A stretch of DNA of 64,000 nt from Helianthus annuus. Taxonomy: Eukaryota; Streptophyta; Magnoliopsida; Asterales; Asteraceae. Location of the stretch: contig NC_035438.2 in assembly GCF_002127325.2 (NCBI RefSeq), positions 91,941,948 through 92,005,947 on the forward strand, in the 5' to 3' direction. Below the pieces are notes generated by a model. That model made no database searches, was not told the origin of the DNA, and was given only the letters and a program-made list of their open reading frames with translations. This document shows, one piece after another, positions 33,309-44,300 of the stretch. The stretch's first letter is position 1; each line of letters begins with the position of its first letter. Position numbers and translations under genes: made by a program.

Positions 33309-35659
33309 TGTGACAACTGCCACTTTTCGGTAACTTTCTTACACCTAAAGTACTCATTTTAGTTACATTTTTATGCATTTTTTTTACACTCGAACTGCGT
33401 ATTTCGTGACATACACTTAGAGTACTCATGGAATACTTACTTAGGATGCATATGATTCATTTTTATTAAGTACATTTGACACAATTTAAACAATGCATCG
33501 AAACTACTAGAAAAGCACCTAGTAAACTAGTATTCTGTCGAAAACGCAGGAACCGCATAAACCATCTAAATGACATCTTTAGGACTTAGACGAAGGTCCA
33601 ACATCTAATATATATTAAACCCTAACTAGGAATGCAAGGGTTTGATTTAAAACCTTTCCAAAGTCCAATAACACTAAAAACTACCCGAAAAGCACTAAAA
33701 GCGACGACTTCAACACTTTTTCGCAGAAATTCTACAGAAATCAGCCATTTAATATTTTTGCAACATGTAAAAGTGCTATTTAACATAGAATTCATATGAG
33801 GATACCTTCGGGTATCATCCGAACCAATAACTACATCAATTCACACAAGTTACACAACTTAGCGTTCAAATAACGTCTAACCGAAACAATTCGAAACGAA
33901 TATCCGAACAATATCAAATCTTTTTTTTAGTGACCATCTAGTGTTAATTGGATCATTATGGTCTAGTAATGGTCACTTAACACCTTCTAAACACTTAAGA
34001 ACTTGAACATCTAAAGCTTTCCTAAACAACACCTAATAAAAACTAACACAGTTTTACTAAGAAAACAAGCTTTCCTAACATTTCACCTAATAAAAACTAA
34101 CCCTTGTGGGACCCAATTTTTTTTACCATTGTTTCCATAAATATCATGATATTTTACCATGGTTGCAAGTTGTTTAACCAAGTGGACAAGTTGGTGAAGT
34201 TAGTGAAAGACTTTAAACACTTTGATTCATAATCAACAAAGCACTTCATCTCATTTTTCATTATCTTTTTCACACACTTAAGAAACTCTCTCAACATTCA
34301 TATATTATCCAAGAACACCATAAAAAATATTTCACCTTTCAAGCCTTCTTTGATGATCAAGATGGAGCTTGAAGATACTTAAGGTGATCTAAAGCAACAA
34401 CAAGAAGAAGCAAGCCTTTTCATCCATTCAAGAGCTTTCAAAACACCAAGATCAACACTTTTTCTTTTCTTTAATCCTCATTAAGATCATCCCTAGCCAT
34501 TAGTGCTAGAAGTAAGCTTCTAAAATCTCTTTTTCATACTTATTTATGTATTATTTGGTTAAAGAACATGTAATAAACTAAATAATCATACAAAATAATA
34601 TGAAAATACAAAGAAGCAAAATAATAATCATGATATAAAAGTTTGTTTATGTTGTGATTTAAAAATGATTACTTGCATATTTGGTCTAGTTTTGATGATT
34701 AGCATACAAATAACTTGTTAGATGATGTTTAAAAACATAATCTAACAAGTGTACATGAAAATGTTTAGGGGTTTTGTTAAACATATATGTTTAGATGGAT
34801 GATCATGATCTTTGATTTTGTTAAAGTATGTAAGTTTTTTTTTAACTAAAAATAATACTTTTACAAAGTTATAAAAAGAAACATACAAGATGGGTTTTAT
34901 AAAAAGCTTGTTAAAACTAGAAGTAAAGTATGATTTTTGAACTAGTAAACATATGTAAAGATCATACCAAAACCCTACATGATTATGAGTTCATCTTGTT
35001 ACGTTTATGTTATAAATCTTATATGTTTTTATTAAGAAAAATATGAGAAGATTAGTGGTGATTTTTTTAGAAAAAGATATGTTTTATTAAACATGGCAAT
35101 GTTCATATTTCTAATAAAATATGGCAAATTTTTCTTAAAAATCATAAGTTATAAGAACTATTATTTTTGACAAGATCTTTATTAGATTAAAAGATTTTAA
35201 AGATAGTTTTTATAAAAGCAAAGTTTGATATAAATATATATTTTTTTGAGAAAATATATATTTAGTTAACTTAACAACTTATGTGTTATGTCTTATTTGT
35301 TTGTATTAGTTATATTTATGATAACTAGGAACTTGAATACAATGGTACAGATGAACACAATGTACATTTCGACTAAAGTCTTACAAGACTACAGTTAAAT
35401 ACGCCTTAAAACACACTTACGGACATTCCGAGCTTTCGAACACAACTTATGGTCAAAACGGACGACGGGCGAATCTATGAACATATCGCCATTCCGAGGA
35501 GTTACTACGACGTTTAGGCGATCTTTCGACGCGAATACATACAAATCACCGACAACAATATCCGGATTTTTTGAAACTTATAAAAACTATTATGTATTCT
35601 TTTAACTAAAAAGCCTATACTTAGTAACTTTTATAAAAAAAAATGAAAGAATATATTTT

Positions 35660-35975
35660 TAACACATGGGCTTATTTTATAACAAATGGGCTTATTTTAC
35701 ATATGGGCCTATTTTATATAAATGAGCTTATTTATGATACAAATGGGCTATTTTACAAATGGGCTTATCATCCTAATTGGGCTTAACATAAATACATGGG
35801 CTAAGCCCAATATCAAGATTCATGGGCTAAGCCCAAAACCCAACATATGGGCCAAGGCCCAATAACATTAAGCCCAATAACCTTTAGGCCCAACACTATT
35901 GAGGCCCAACACTATTGAGGCCCAACATTATTTGGGCCCAATAACATGAATTCTTGGGCTAAGCCCAATGACATA
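35660..35975. repeat. TGGGCY/RGCCCA cluster in D 3' LTR
   Basis: Second copy of the cluster at 16180-16495, with the same TGGGCTAAGCCCA palindromes and minor differences. Confidence 0.75.
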
Positions 35976-36069
35976 TAATTGATAAAAATTACAATTATAC
36001 AATTTACTTATACAAAGACACGTAATCAAGAAGACAAGACTCGATGATACAACTCACAAGATACAAGAT

Positions 36070-36072
<3 letters not shown>

Positions 36073-36107
<35 letters not shown>
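36073..36107. repeat. (AT)n microsatellite in D 3' LTR
   Basis: About 35 bases of alternating A and T, shorter than its partner at 26336. Confidence 0.95.
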
Positions 36108-36109
<2 letters not shown>

Positions 36110-36707
36110 GTGAAATATATATCTTACAATTTAAGAATTCATTCATCTAATACACAGTACAACGAACAATAAAGACATACAAGTCTTCCACATATTTAAG
36201 ACACAAGACTTGTACTCAAGTCATTTACAAAGACCGAAGTGTCTAACAAATATAGAACGTTTGTAGGTCGTGACACTATTCAGGACGACCGTACGTCAGA
36301 TCACAGTTACTTACCATTCACGGACGCAATTCTGTGAGTTCATGTCCCCTATTCTTTTAAATGTTTTACAACTTTACAACTATCGGGGAAAATACATGTT
36401 TATAGTATGATAAGTCATGGAATGAAACACCTTAGATCATCTGCGATTAGGGTCATACATCTAAGCACCATTAATCCAGTTTGGACCTAGGTACAGAGGG
36501 TTAGATCTAATGGGTTTTGGCGAGCCCCACTCTTGGTCGTGGACCCATACAGAAGAGTGCGTTTGTGACCCATAGTAGTAGTCGACACTAAATCGTCTAG
36601 GTTTGGATTGCTTCCTATTTCGTCACACATATTAATGTCCTCTCGAAACATTAATGATCAACGATTTCATTGACGCTTTACATACTACTACATTACATAC
36701 AGATACA

Positions 36708-36890
36708 TCTTATACAACTCACATTTTATGGATACAGTTTATACAACTCACATTTTATGGATACATTTTATACAACTCACATTTTATGGATACATTTTAT
36801 ACAACTCACATTTTATGGATACATTTTATACAACTCACATTTTACAGATACATATTATACAACTCACATTTTAAAGATACATCTCATACA
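36708..36890 (+). repeat. 29 bp tandem repeat, six copies (D 3' LTR)
   Basis: Same unit as at 26988, with one extra copy. The copy-number change therefore happened after, or at, the last transposition. Confidence 0.9.
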
Positions 36891-37296
36891 ACTAAACTGC
36901 ATGAACTCGCCAACTTTTGTTGATGTTTTCAAACTTAACATGTATTTCAGGAAATTAGTGGACCATGCGGACATTTCAGTCAAGGAAAGCAAGTATTAAG
37001 ACTCCATGCCACCATTTAAAGGGCTTGCCCATTATATACCGCCTCTTTGCGGTGATATAGTGGTCAAAGCCTTGACATTTTAAGACTTACATTTTGATGT
37101 ATAAAACAATAACAACTTATTTTCATTTGATTTTTTTTTGTAACCAATACATTTAACTTATGTTGCGTTCTTTTAAAACGATTACGACAATGGCATTGGA
37201 GCTTGTTTTTATTCATTTAGTATGTTCACTTATATTGTTATGCAATAAGAACCGATCAGATCACACCTCGCGCTTCCGCTACGAGCGGGTGTGACA

Positions 37297-37301
37297 GCTC
37301 A
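37297..37301. repeat. Right target duplication of element D (GCTCA)
   Basis: GCTCA immediately follows the ...GGGTGTGACA end of the 3' LTR and matches 13827-13831. Confidence 0.85.
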
Positions 37302-37824
37302 CCCTTCTCAGATTTACCAACAAATTGCAGTATCTTTCGATTATCTGCTTTGTGCTCTCATTTTTCAAACCACGAAACAAATCAAACTCTTTCTTCAAAA
37401 GCGATTTCGTGTTCTTGATCATTTCTTGACTACCAACAAACTTTGATCTTAAAGCTTTCCAAATCGAATAAGAACTTCCATTATGTTGCAATAAGACCAT
37501 GTTGTCTTTTTTCACAGCTTGTTGTAGCAAACTTAGCATCATTTTCTCATTTTTGTATTTCTTTTTATCATCAATGCTCATATCTTTGATTGGAATTTCT
37601 TCTTCATCGTCATTTGTCGGTCTAACGTACTTTGTCTCAACACATTCCCAAGCATCTAAATAGTTTGCTTGTACCCAGTTCTCAAACCGTCCTTCCCAAC
37701 CTTTACACTCCTCGATATTCATGTGCTTAGGCGGTTTTTGCATAGTCCCCGTTTCGTTTTCCAACATTGTCTGCTGAGTCACAGTCATCGGGGTAGCAAA
37801 GGCGTTATAATATTCCTCTTCCAT
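37302..37824 (-). pseudogene. gag: Element B gag, 5' portion
   Basis: The start MEEEYYNAFATPMT lies at 37824. The N-terminal region (NETGTMQKPPKHMNIEE, GRFENWVQANYLDAWE) and the following helical part (SYSIWKALRSKFVGSQEMIK, LLKKEFDLFRG) match the DUF4219/UBN2-type Gag of copia elements and parallel the A and C copies. The frame is open to the D insertion and resumes in phase at 13831 on the minus strand. The first ATG is preceded by the motif-rich leader. Confidence 0.88.
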
Positions 37825-38368
37825 GATTCGGTTTTTTCAAGAATTTTCAAAACTGTCTTTCAAGCGAAATTACTATGTTCAAGCGGAATCAATTCGTTCA
37901 AGCGAAATCTCCTTTCAAGCGAGATAGCACTTTCGAGCGGAATCACCAGGTATTTTCAAGCGAAATTAACTCTGAAGCGGAATAGTGATTCAAGCGGAAT
38001 CACTTCAATACTTTTCAAGCGGAATACGGTTTCAAGCGGAATCAAATTGAACTTTCAAGCGGAACCTGGTTTTCGAGCGAAATCAACAGAATTTTCAAGC
38101 GGAAACTGATTTTCAAGCGGAACCAACAAACTGATTTCGCTTGAAATGCTGCTGATGTCATCATACACTCGCTGATATTCAAGCGGAATTACAGATTTTA
38201 CTTGTTTTAGTTCGAATTTAAAGCTGAAACTTTCAAAGTTTTGTTAAAATACAATTCCGAGTATAATGTGCAAAAATCAGAACATTTTGACCGTGAAAAG
38301 TTGTAAATTTTGAAAAAGAAGGTGTAGAAATCAGAAAATGCAGCTGAATTGTATGAACTCTTCCTCCT
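37825..38368 (-). repeat. Element B leader with 16 TTCAAGCGRAA motifs
   Basis: Between gag and the PBS, sixteen copies of TTCAAGCGGAAT or TTCAAGCGAAAT (one inverted) occur at about 37858-38187, about one per 20 bases with unrelated spacers. The same motif is in B's LTRs. The PBS-proximal 180 bases lack it. Confidence 0.85.
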
Positions 38369-38382
38369 GAGCTCTGATACCA
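38369..38382 (-). other. Element B primer binding site (tRNA-iMet)
   Basis: The minus strand reads TGGTATCAGAGCTC, two bases inside the LTR. Confidence 0.9.
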
Positions 38383-38384
38383 CT

Positions 38385-38840
38385 TGTAGGATCGTTTTCG
38401 GACCCGAATGAGTCGATCAGAAGAGTGTTACTCAGTTTGAACGGCGGAAACAGACAAACTGACGTCAATTCAGCAATATACACACTATAAACTGTCGTTC
38501 TATTGATATTTATGACAAATACAGCGAGACGACACTTCGGCAGCACTTCGTTGCAAAACCGGAAAACTTCTCCTGTGATTTCGCTTGAACAGCCATATTT
38601 ATAGGCAATGTGATTCTGCTTGAACATGTTTCAAGCGGAATTAGAACAATTACTTTCAAGCGAAATCAACAACTTATCTCGAGCGGAATTAGAACTTAAC
38701 TGATTTCGCTTGAACATGACTTGATGTCATTTCAAGCGGAATCACCACTAATATCCACTTTCTCGATTTTCGTGCCCTGATCTAACTAGTTTTATACAAG
38801 ACTCGATACAAGACGAAGTCGACAGACGCATGCACCAACA
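38385..38840 (-). repeat. 5' LTR of element B (456 bp)
   Basis: Same length as 8275-8730, with about eight substitutions. The minus strand runs from TGTTGGTGCATGCG to CGATCCTACA. The TATA box is at 38596-38603 (minus), with the hairpin-forming motif pairs on its upstream side. Confidence 0.92.
38596..38603 (-). promoter_or_regulatory. TATA box in B 5' LTR
   Basis: TATAAATA on the minus strand. This is the copy that would have driven the element. Confidence 0.6.
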
Positions 38841-38845
38841 AACAC
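38841..38845. repeat. Right target duplication of element B (AACAC)
   Basis: AACAC follows ...TGCACCAACA, the outer end of B, and matches 8270-8274. Confidence 0.85.
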
Positions 38846-39211
38846 CATTTACACAAACTGTTTTTTTGACTTTGGTTGTTTAAGAAACATGTTTCGACAA
38901 TTTGTTTTCTGACAAACATCAATTGGCATAACACCATTTGCACAAACTGATTTGCATATTTCACTATATTTTCATAAACCATAAAGATGACTTAAACAAA
39001 CACATTTCATTAATTCATGTTTTACAATAAAGATATTACATGAACCATAACAGCCAACTAACCTACACTGATCAACTAACCCTAACCAGAATTGATCAAA
39101 TCAACAAAAACCTAACCCTAATTCAAATATCCAGTAACAACAAACAAACAAACCCTAAAATCATCAACAACACCAAGATTATCTTGTTCTTCAATCGATT
39201 TTTTCTTGCAG
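38846..39211. other. Sequence beyond element B, 3' flank of GRF gene
   Basis: Here the target of B resumes, repeating ACACCATTT(A/G)CACAAACTG twice (about 38842 and 38930). It then becomes the probable 3' untranslated region of the minus-strand GRF gene. No gene of its own. Confidence 0.4.
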
Positions 39212-39491
39212 CTAAGCAACTTCAAGCTCGATTTGGTTTCTGTATCTTAGAAGACTTGGAATGATTGCAATTGCACGTCGACACATTAGGGGGTCCACCC
39301 AACCTACGAACCTTACACATTTGGGGTTCTGTAAATTAGAATGAAGGTCAGTATTCTAATTCCCTAAATTCTGAAGTGGAATAAATGATTTAGAGAAATT
39401 ACCATGTCAGGGCATGCATAGAAACGACGTCCAAGGTTGAGATCCAAGATGTACGTATGGTTGCATCTTGACCACATGTGCAAAGCACCAT
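39212..39491 (-). pseudogene. Small GRF-type zinc finger gene, frameshifted
   Basis: On the minus strand, an ATG at 39491 opens MVLCTCGQDATIRTSW. After a one-base frame break near 39440 it continues LNLGRRFYACPDM. An intron with a proper GTAATT donor and ACAG acceptor (39329-39402) follows. The second exon reads NPKCVRFVGWVDPLMCRR...IIPSLL and stops with TAG at 39212. The order C-x-C, GRRFYACP, C-x4-GWVDP is the plant zf-GRF pattern seen in many small proteins of about 70-130 aa. The remaining structure is otherwise perfect, so the frameshift may be recent or a sequencing error. A terminal-repeat remnant lies on its upstream side. Confidence 0.72.
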
Positions 39492-39619
39492 TGTTGAACG
39501 ATGACCTAAGGTTGCGAGGTTGAGGATGATGATCTTCTGAATTGCTATGAGGATGAAGATGATAATTAGCTAGGTATTAATAGGGCAAATGATAATAAAA
39601 TGTTAAATAAGCAAAGGAA

Positions 39620-39800
39620 ATGACGAAAATACCCTCATGTGAGGGACACGTGAGGGGACTTAATGTTTAAAACAAACGTCTGTTAGGCCCATGGACTATC
39701 CGAGTAACAAAATAACAAACCACAGATAACACACCTGCTATTTTCAAAAGTTAAGGACTAAACGTGAAACCATAGGGACTATCCGAGCAATTAATTATAA
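39620..39800. repeat. Terminal-repeat remnant (GGGACTATCCGAGCA type)
   Basis: Phrases such as ATACCCTCATGTGAGGG, TAAGGACTAAACGTGAAACC and GGGACTATCCGAGCA follow the same order as the right terminal repeat of the element at 45392-46697. It appears to be the right end of a related element. No left partner is visible before element B. Confidence 0.5.
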
Positions 39801-40894
39801 TATATTTGTTATTTTCTTTTCTTTTTCTTATAGAACAATATTATACTTTTATTTAAATATTAAGTTACTAGTATTAAGCCCTTGCGTTGCAGCGGTTGTA
39901 ATAAAACTATGCGAAGTAGTAGCAATACTATACCATTGTCAGTGACCACCAACACCGGAAAAGCTCGTAAAAACAAAATAAATAAAAATGGGAAAAAATA
40001 ACGCCAAGAGAAAAGTAAACGTAAAATCTTTGAATTACGCACGCACGTTGCTGAGAAATTAAACCGAAACGTAAAACATAGAAAAAATAACTAACTCCAT
40101 CCCGGACCCGCGCGTTGGACGAACTTTTCAAACGCAGAAAAATAGATGTGACGCTACGGGCCAGTCAAACGGGAAAAATACACAAAAAAACGTTGAACCT
40201 CACACGCACGTTGCGATGCGTTAACTCACAAAATTTAGAATGAAACGAAAAACTTGGGAAAGATGAAAAGCAAGGTGGACCAAAATTGAAAATAAAAAAG
40301 AGTTGGGATTAAATTGGAAAAGATGAAAAACTTTGGTTTAAAAGTAAAAAAACAAAGGATCTAAATTGCAAAATTGAAGTTATTTATTAATTTTAGATAA
40401 CGATAAGAATAAAAATAAGTAATATCTATATATTGGTTATTAATTAATACTAATATTAAAAGATTTTTATTAAATAAATATAAATAAATTTTATAAGGTT
40501 GAGGGAGAGAATGACATGTGACATTATTTGTAGTCTTTTATTATAAGTTAGATTAGATATTAGATATTCTCATGTATCACATGGTTTAAATAATGAAAAC
40601 TTTTGTTTGCATAACACAATAAGACAAGTAGGTGTATTTGATAATCATCCTTGCTTATAATAATTAACACTTAATCCGTTTCTAAAGTGCTTAATAGCAC
40701 ACTCATCACAATCATCAATTCTTTAGGAAACTTTTTAATCATTCATACATCATTAGCCAATGAAGTAATGAAATAATTTTCGTCAAATACATCATAAAAT
40801 TTGCCTTATATTTGAATCAGAAATGTGCAAAAATATAATTATCATTAAAAATCTAATATAGAAAAATTCATAAAAAATTGTTTTCTCTAAGGTT

Positions 40895-40942
<48 letters not shown>

Positions 40943-41368
40943 AATTATAAGTTTAAAAATATATTTGAAGAGAGAAGTAAGAAATTTAAACATAAATTTA
41001 AAGTAATTACAAATATTAAGGTAAAGATTAAAGTAAGCAATGTTTGCTATATCTGATATAAAATTACCCTGATTTAAAAAAAAATCAATTTTGATCAATA
41101 ACGTTTTTTAATGAATGATATAAGATTTTTTTTTAATTCTTTAAATAAGATAAGATTCTTATTTTCTAAAAAACAATGATTTTATCTAAATAGTCTTATA
41201 TTCTAGAAAAACAATATAATACTTTTCCTTAAAATAATTAATACACCGAAAACTTACGATAAAAACAAATCAAACGTAATAGACTTTGCAAAACCTCCTC
41301 CACCGCCACCGTGAGTGCCACCGCCGTCATCTTCTTCAACTGCCATTCTCAACCCTCACCTACCACAC
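39801..41368. other. Intergenic sequence upstream of the ATG18-like gene
   Basis: AT-rich. At about 39870-40215 there is a repeat-like block with recurring CGCGCGTTG / CACGCACGTTGC phrases and alignable AACG-rich words, class unknown. Related wording reappears at 44870-45060. An ATT microsatellite lies at 40908. The last 130 bases before 41369 should contain promoter and 5' untranslated region, but I see no clear TATA box. Confidence 0.45.
40908..40941. repeat. (ATT)n microsatellite
   Basis: About eleven ATT units. Confidence 0.95.
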
Positions 41369-44300
41369 ATGACAACCGTCTCTCTTCACCAATCCAACCC
41401 CTTAGATTCCACCTCTACAACAACACTAACCAATTCACCGGACTCTCATCCCTCCACCGCCGCCGCCACCGTCCCCACCCTCCTCCACCTCTCCTTCAAC
41501 CAAGACTCCGCCTGCTTCGCCGCCGGCACCGACCACGGCTTCCGCATCTTCAACTGTGACCCCTTCCGCGAGATTTTCCGGCGAGACTTCCCCTCCGGCG
41601 GCGGCATCGCCGTCGTCCAGATGCTCTTCCGCTGCAACATCCTCGCCCTCGTCGGCGGCGGCCCAAACCCTCACTATCCAATCAACAAAGTCATGATTTG
41701 GGACGATCACCAAAGCCGCTGCATCGGCGAGTTATCCTTCCGCTCGGAAGTGAAATCTGTTCGTCTTCGGCGTGACCGGATAGTTGTGATTTTATTACAA
41801 AAAATTTATGTTTATAATTTTGCGGATTTGAAGCTTTTGCAGCAGATTGATACGTTTGTGAACCCTAAGGGTTTGTGTGAGGTGTCTCATGTGGCTGGGG
41901 CAATGGTGTTGGTGTGTTTAGGCCTGCAGAAGGGGCAGATTCGGCTTGAGCATTATGGTTCTAAGCAGACTAAGTTTGTAATGGCGCATGATTCGAGGAT
42001 TGTGTGTCTTGCTCTTACTCATGATGGGAGCTTGCTTGCTACGGCCAGTAGTAAGGGGACGTTGGTTCGGGTTTTTAACACGCTTGATGGCTCGTTGGTT
42101 CAAGAGGTATTGGTTTTGTGTTTGTCTATTGAGTTGATTATTTATTTATGTGTTTGAGTTTTCAGTTTTGGTTGTATGTATGAGTATAAAAAAGGGTAGA
42201 TGCACAGTAGCCCCGAACGCGGAAGTGACCCCACTTCCCAAGCTAGCGACCCGACAACGCTGCCTGAAACCCCTACCAACTGAAGAGCCTGGTTTCACCC
42301 AGGATTCGTACCCGTGACCTCACAGGGTCCTCAAGCCGGATTAGAGTGGGGGTCGGTGGCCACTGCCCACTGGGCTGACACCCAATGGTTGTATGTATGA
42401 GTTTAGGTTTGTTAAGAAAGTTGTAGTAGAGGAAGTGCATAGGATGATAGTGGATACTGATGCCCGGAATAAAAGTAATTTTTTTCTAGGATTCGGACTT
42501 GTGGGAATATGATGGCGCTATCTTTTTTATACGGTTTCTTAAAGGCACACAATTTGACATATTAGAGTTGGAGTGAGTTCTAGTGAAAAGAAAGGTCTCC
42601 CAAGTATATTGCTTTTTTTTTGTTCTCCTTGTCAAAATTTGAAAACTAAACGAAGTTAAACTTTAAATGTTGGGGGATCATTAAATATGGTGAGTGGGGA
42701 TCCAAGCTTTAGCTTAATTTTTTTGTATATTTAAGCCGTGTTTGCTAATAGCAAGACTTGTTTAGATGTTGGGTCATTAATAAAGTAACATGTATTATGT
42801 ATAGACGAAGAGAATGCTATGGTGGATGTGTTGGTACGCGGGATGGGTAGGATTAGATATTTTACATCAATGAGAAGTAAAACAGTTTGGTGTTGATAGA
42901 TTTAGTTTGAAATCATATTGATGATATATTGCTTTGGGACTCTCTTTATACGTACATCTTAACTTTCCAAATTTAACGCCCTTGTTTTCGTTTCTATGCA
43001 TTTAATGATATGTTTTGCCAACATATATTTTGCTGATTGGTAAATGCAATAAATTTTAAATCTATAGTCTTTGAAATTGGTGATTCACATTGAATACAGG
43101 TAAGGAGAGGTGCGGATAGAGCAGATATCTACAGCCTTGCTTTCTCTAAAACGGCTGAAAGGCTGGCTGTTTCAAGTGACAGGGGAACCGTTCATGTTTT
43201 CAACTTAAAGGTTGATTCTGGACCATTGCAAACTATATCAGACCCAAATACTGGATCACCGCCAGTTGTTTCGCATCTATCATTCATGAAAGGTACTCAC
43301 TCTACCGTCGGAAATCTTTAATTAATTACTTTGTTGTATTGCTCTTGTGATTAAATTGCTGATAATATTGTGGAAAGATGATTTTTGAGGAAGTGAGATC
43401 ACCTTAATCTGTATTTGTAGACACGCCCCCATCAAACGTTACCATTATTTATTTAAGGCGAATTGGAAATAAATAATCCCACCTAACTCAATTTGGCCGG
43501 CAATAATCCCAAGTTAGTTATTGGCCGATAATAATCCGAACTGGTCAATTTTTTTTTTTTTTTTTTTTTTTTGTAAAATAGTCCGCTGTTAAAATAGCTT
43601 AACGGAGTTAAGTTTTTTTCCGAATTACAAACCGATGTTTTGGGGCTTTTGATTAGAACGAGAATACGAGTCGATTGATGTAAAACTTACCTCGAAATCG
43701 TGCTCGAAATGGCTTGATTTTTGTTAATTGGAAGTTTAAACACTCGAATTGAAGCACCGTTTTCGTGGGTTGGGGCAGTATTTCGAGGTAAGTTTTACAT
43801 CAATCGACTCGTATCCTCGTTCTGATCAAAAGCCCTAAAACATCTGTTTGTAATTTGGAAAAAAACTTAACTCCGTTGGGTATTTTTATTTTAACGGCGG
43901 ACTATTTTATCGCGAAACTGAAGGAAGCAAGTCTTGTGAGATGGGAGAAAGAATCTAGCATATTGGGCTTTAATAATTTTTGTTTTTACCCATATGTAAT
44001 CAGTTTTGATGCATCCGGTATGAAACTTATAATCCAAAACTGATCTGGCGCACCAAAGATTGTTTATCCGGAGTAGATTCCGTCATTAAAGCTGATTTAT
44101 GCTAACAACTAGCAATAATCAAATATGCGGTTTTATTTAAAAAAAATCCAAATGTCCAATTAAAAGCACTGTCTTCTTGCAGGCGTGCTACCAAAATATT
44201 TTAGTTCAGAATGGTCAGTGGCTCGGATTCATTTGAACGAGGGTTTGCAGTACGTCGTTGGTTTTGGCCACCAGAACACGGTTGTGATTCTCGGGATGGA

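Larger units (their letters stand above)
13832..37296 (+). mobile_element. Element D: Ty3/gypsy chromovirus inserted in B gag
   Basis: The ends are TGTGACAACTGCC and GGGTGTGACA, with the 5 bp duplication GCTCA on both sides (13827-13831 and 37297-37301). It has two LTRs of about 4 kb, a PBS at 27554, remnants of gag and protease, a broken polymerase, RNase H, integrase plus chromodomain, and a polypurine tract at 33296. The reverse transcriptase core is missing. Element E sits inside its 5' LTR. B's gag frame is continuous across the D insertion once one duplication copy is discounted, which confirms the boundaries. Confidence 0.9.
33309..37296 (+). repeat. Element D 3' LTR (3988 bp)
   Basis: Uninterrupted counterpart of the 5' LTR, showing the empty E target site. 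It has scattered substitutions and small indels against the 5' copy, plus a different TA-run length and one extra 29 bp repeat. I found no convincing TATA box. Confidence 0.92.
8275..38840 (-). mobile_element. Element B: pol-less Sirevirus-like copia element, interrupted by D
   Basis: Two 456 bp LTRs (8275-8730 and 38385-38840) bracket a minus-strand internal region. A 5 bp duplication AACAC flanks the whole (8270-8274 and 38841-38845). Reading on the minus strand, the order is 5' LTR, PBS, motif-rich leader, giant gag, about 1.9 kb of non-coding sequence with several CTCCCCCT tracts (polypurine on the minus strand), and 3' LTR. No protease, integrase, reverse transcriptase or RNase H is present, so B is non-autonomous. 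Gypsy element D splits gag (13832-37296). I counted about 8 substitutions between the two LTRs by eye, or about 98% identity. Confidence 0.9.

Noticed and set aside
37669..38109. 146-codon open frame rich in FQAKL/SSGI-like peptides
   Set aside because: It is the antisense of B's gag and leader. The peptide repetition is produced by the TTCAAGCGGAA motif array.
37855..38187. Regularly recurring 12-mers suggesting a CRISPR-like array
   Set aside because: Repeats are too short and variable, with no uniform spacer length, in a plant retrotransposon leader.
39870..40215. Possible Helitron (CGCGCGTTG-type words, also 44870-45060)
   Set aside because: No convincing TC start or hairpin-CTAR end could be fixed, so it is left as an unclassified repeat.
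41435..41713. Antisense frames over exon 1 of the ATG18-like gene
   Set aside because: Shadow of the GC-rich coding exon on the other strand.
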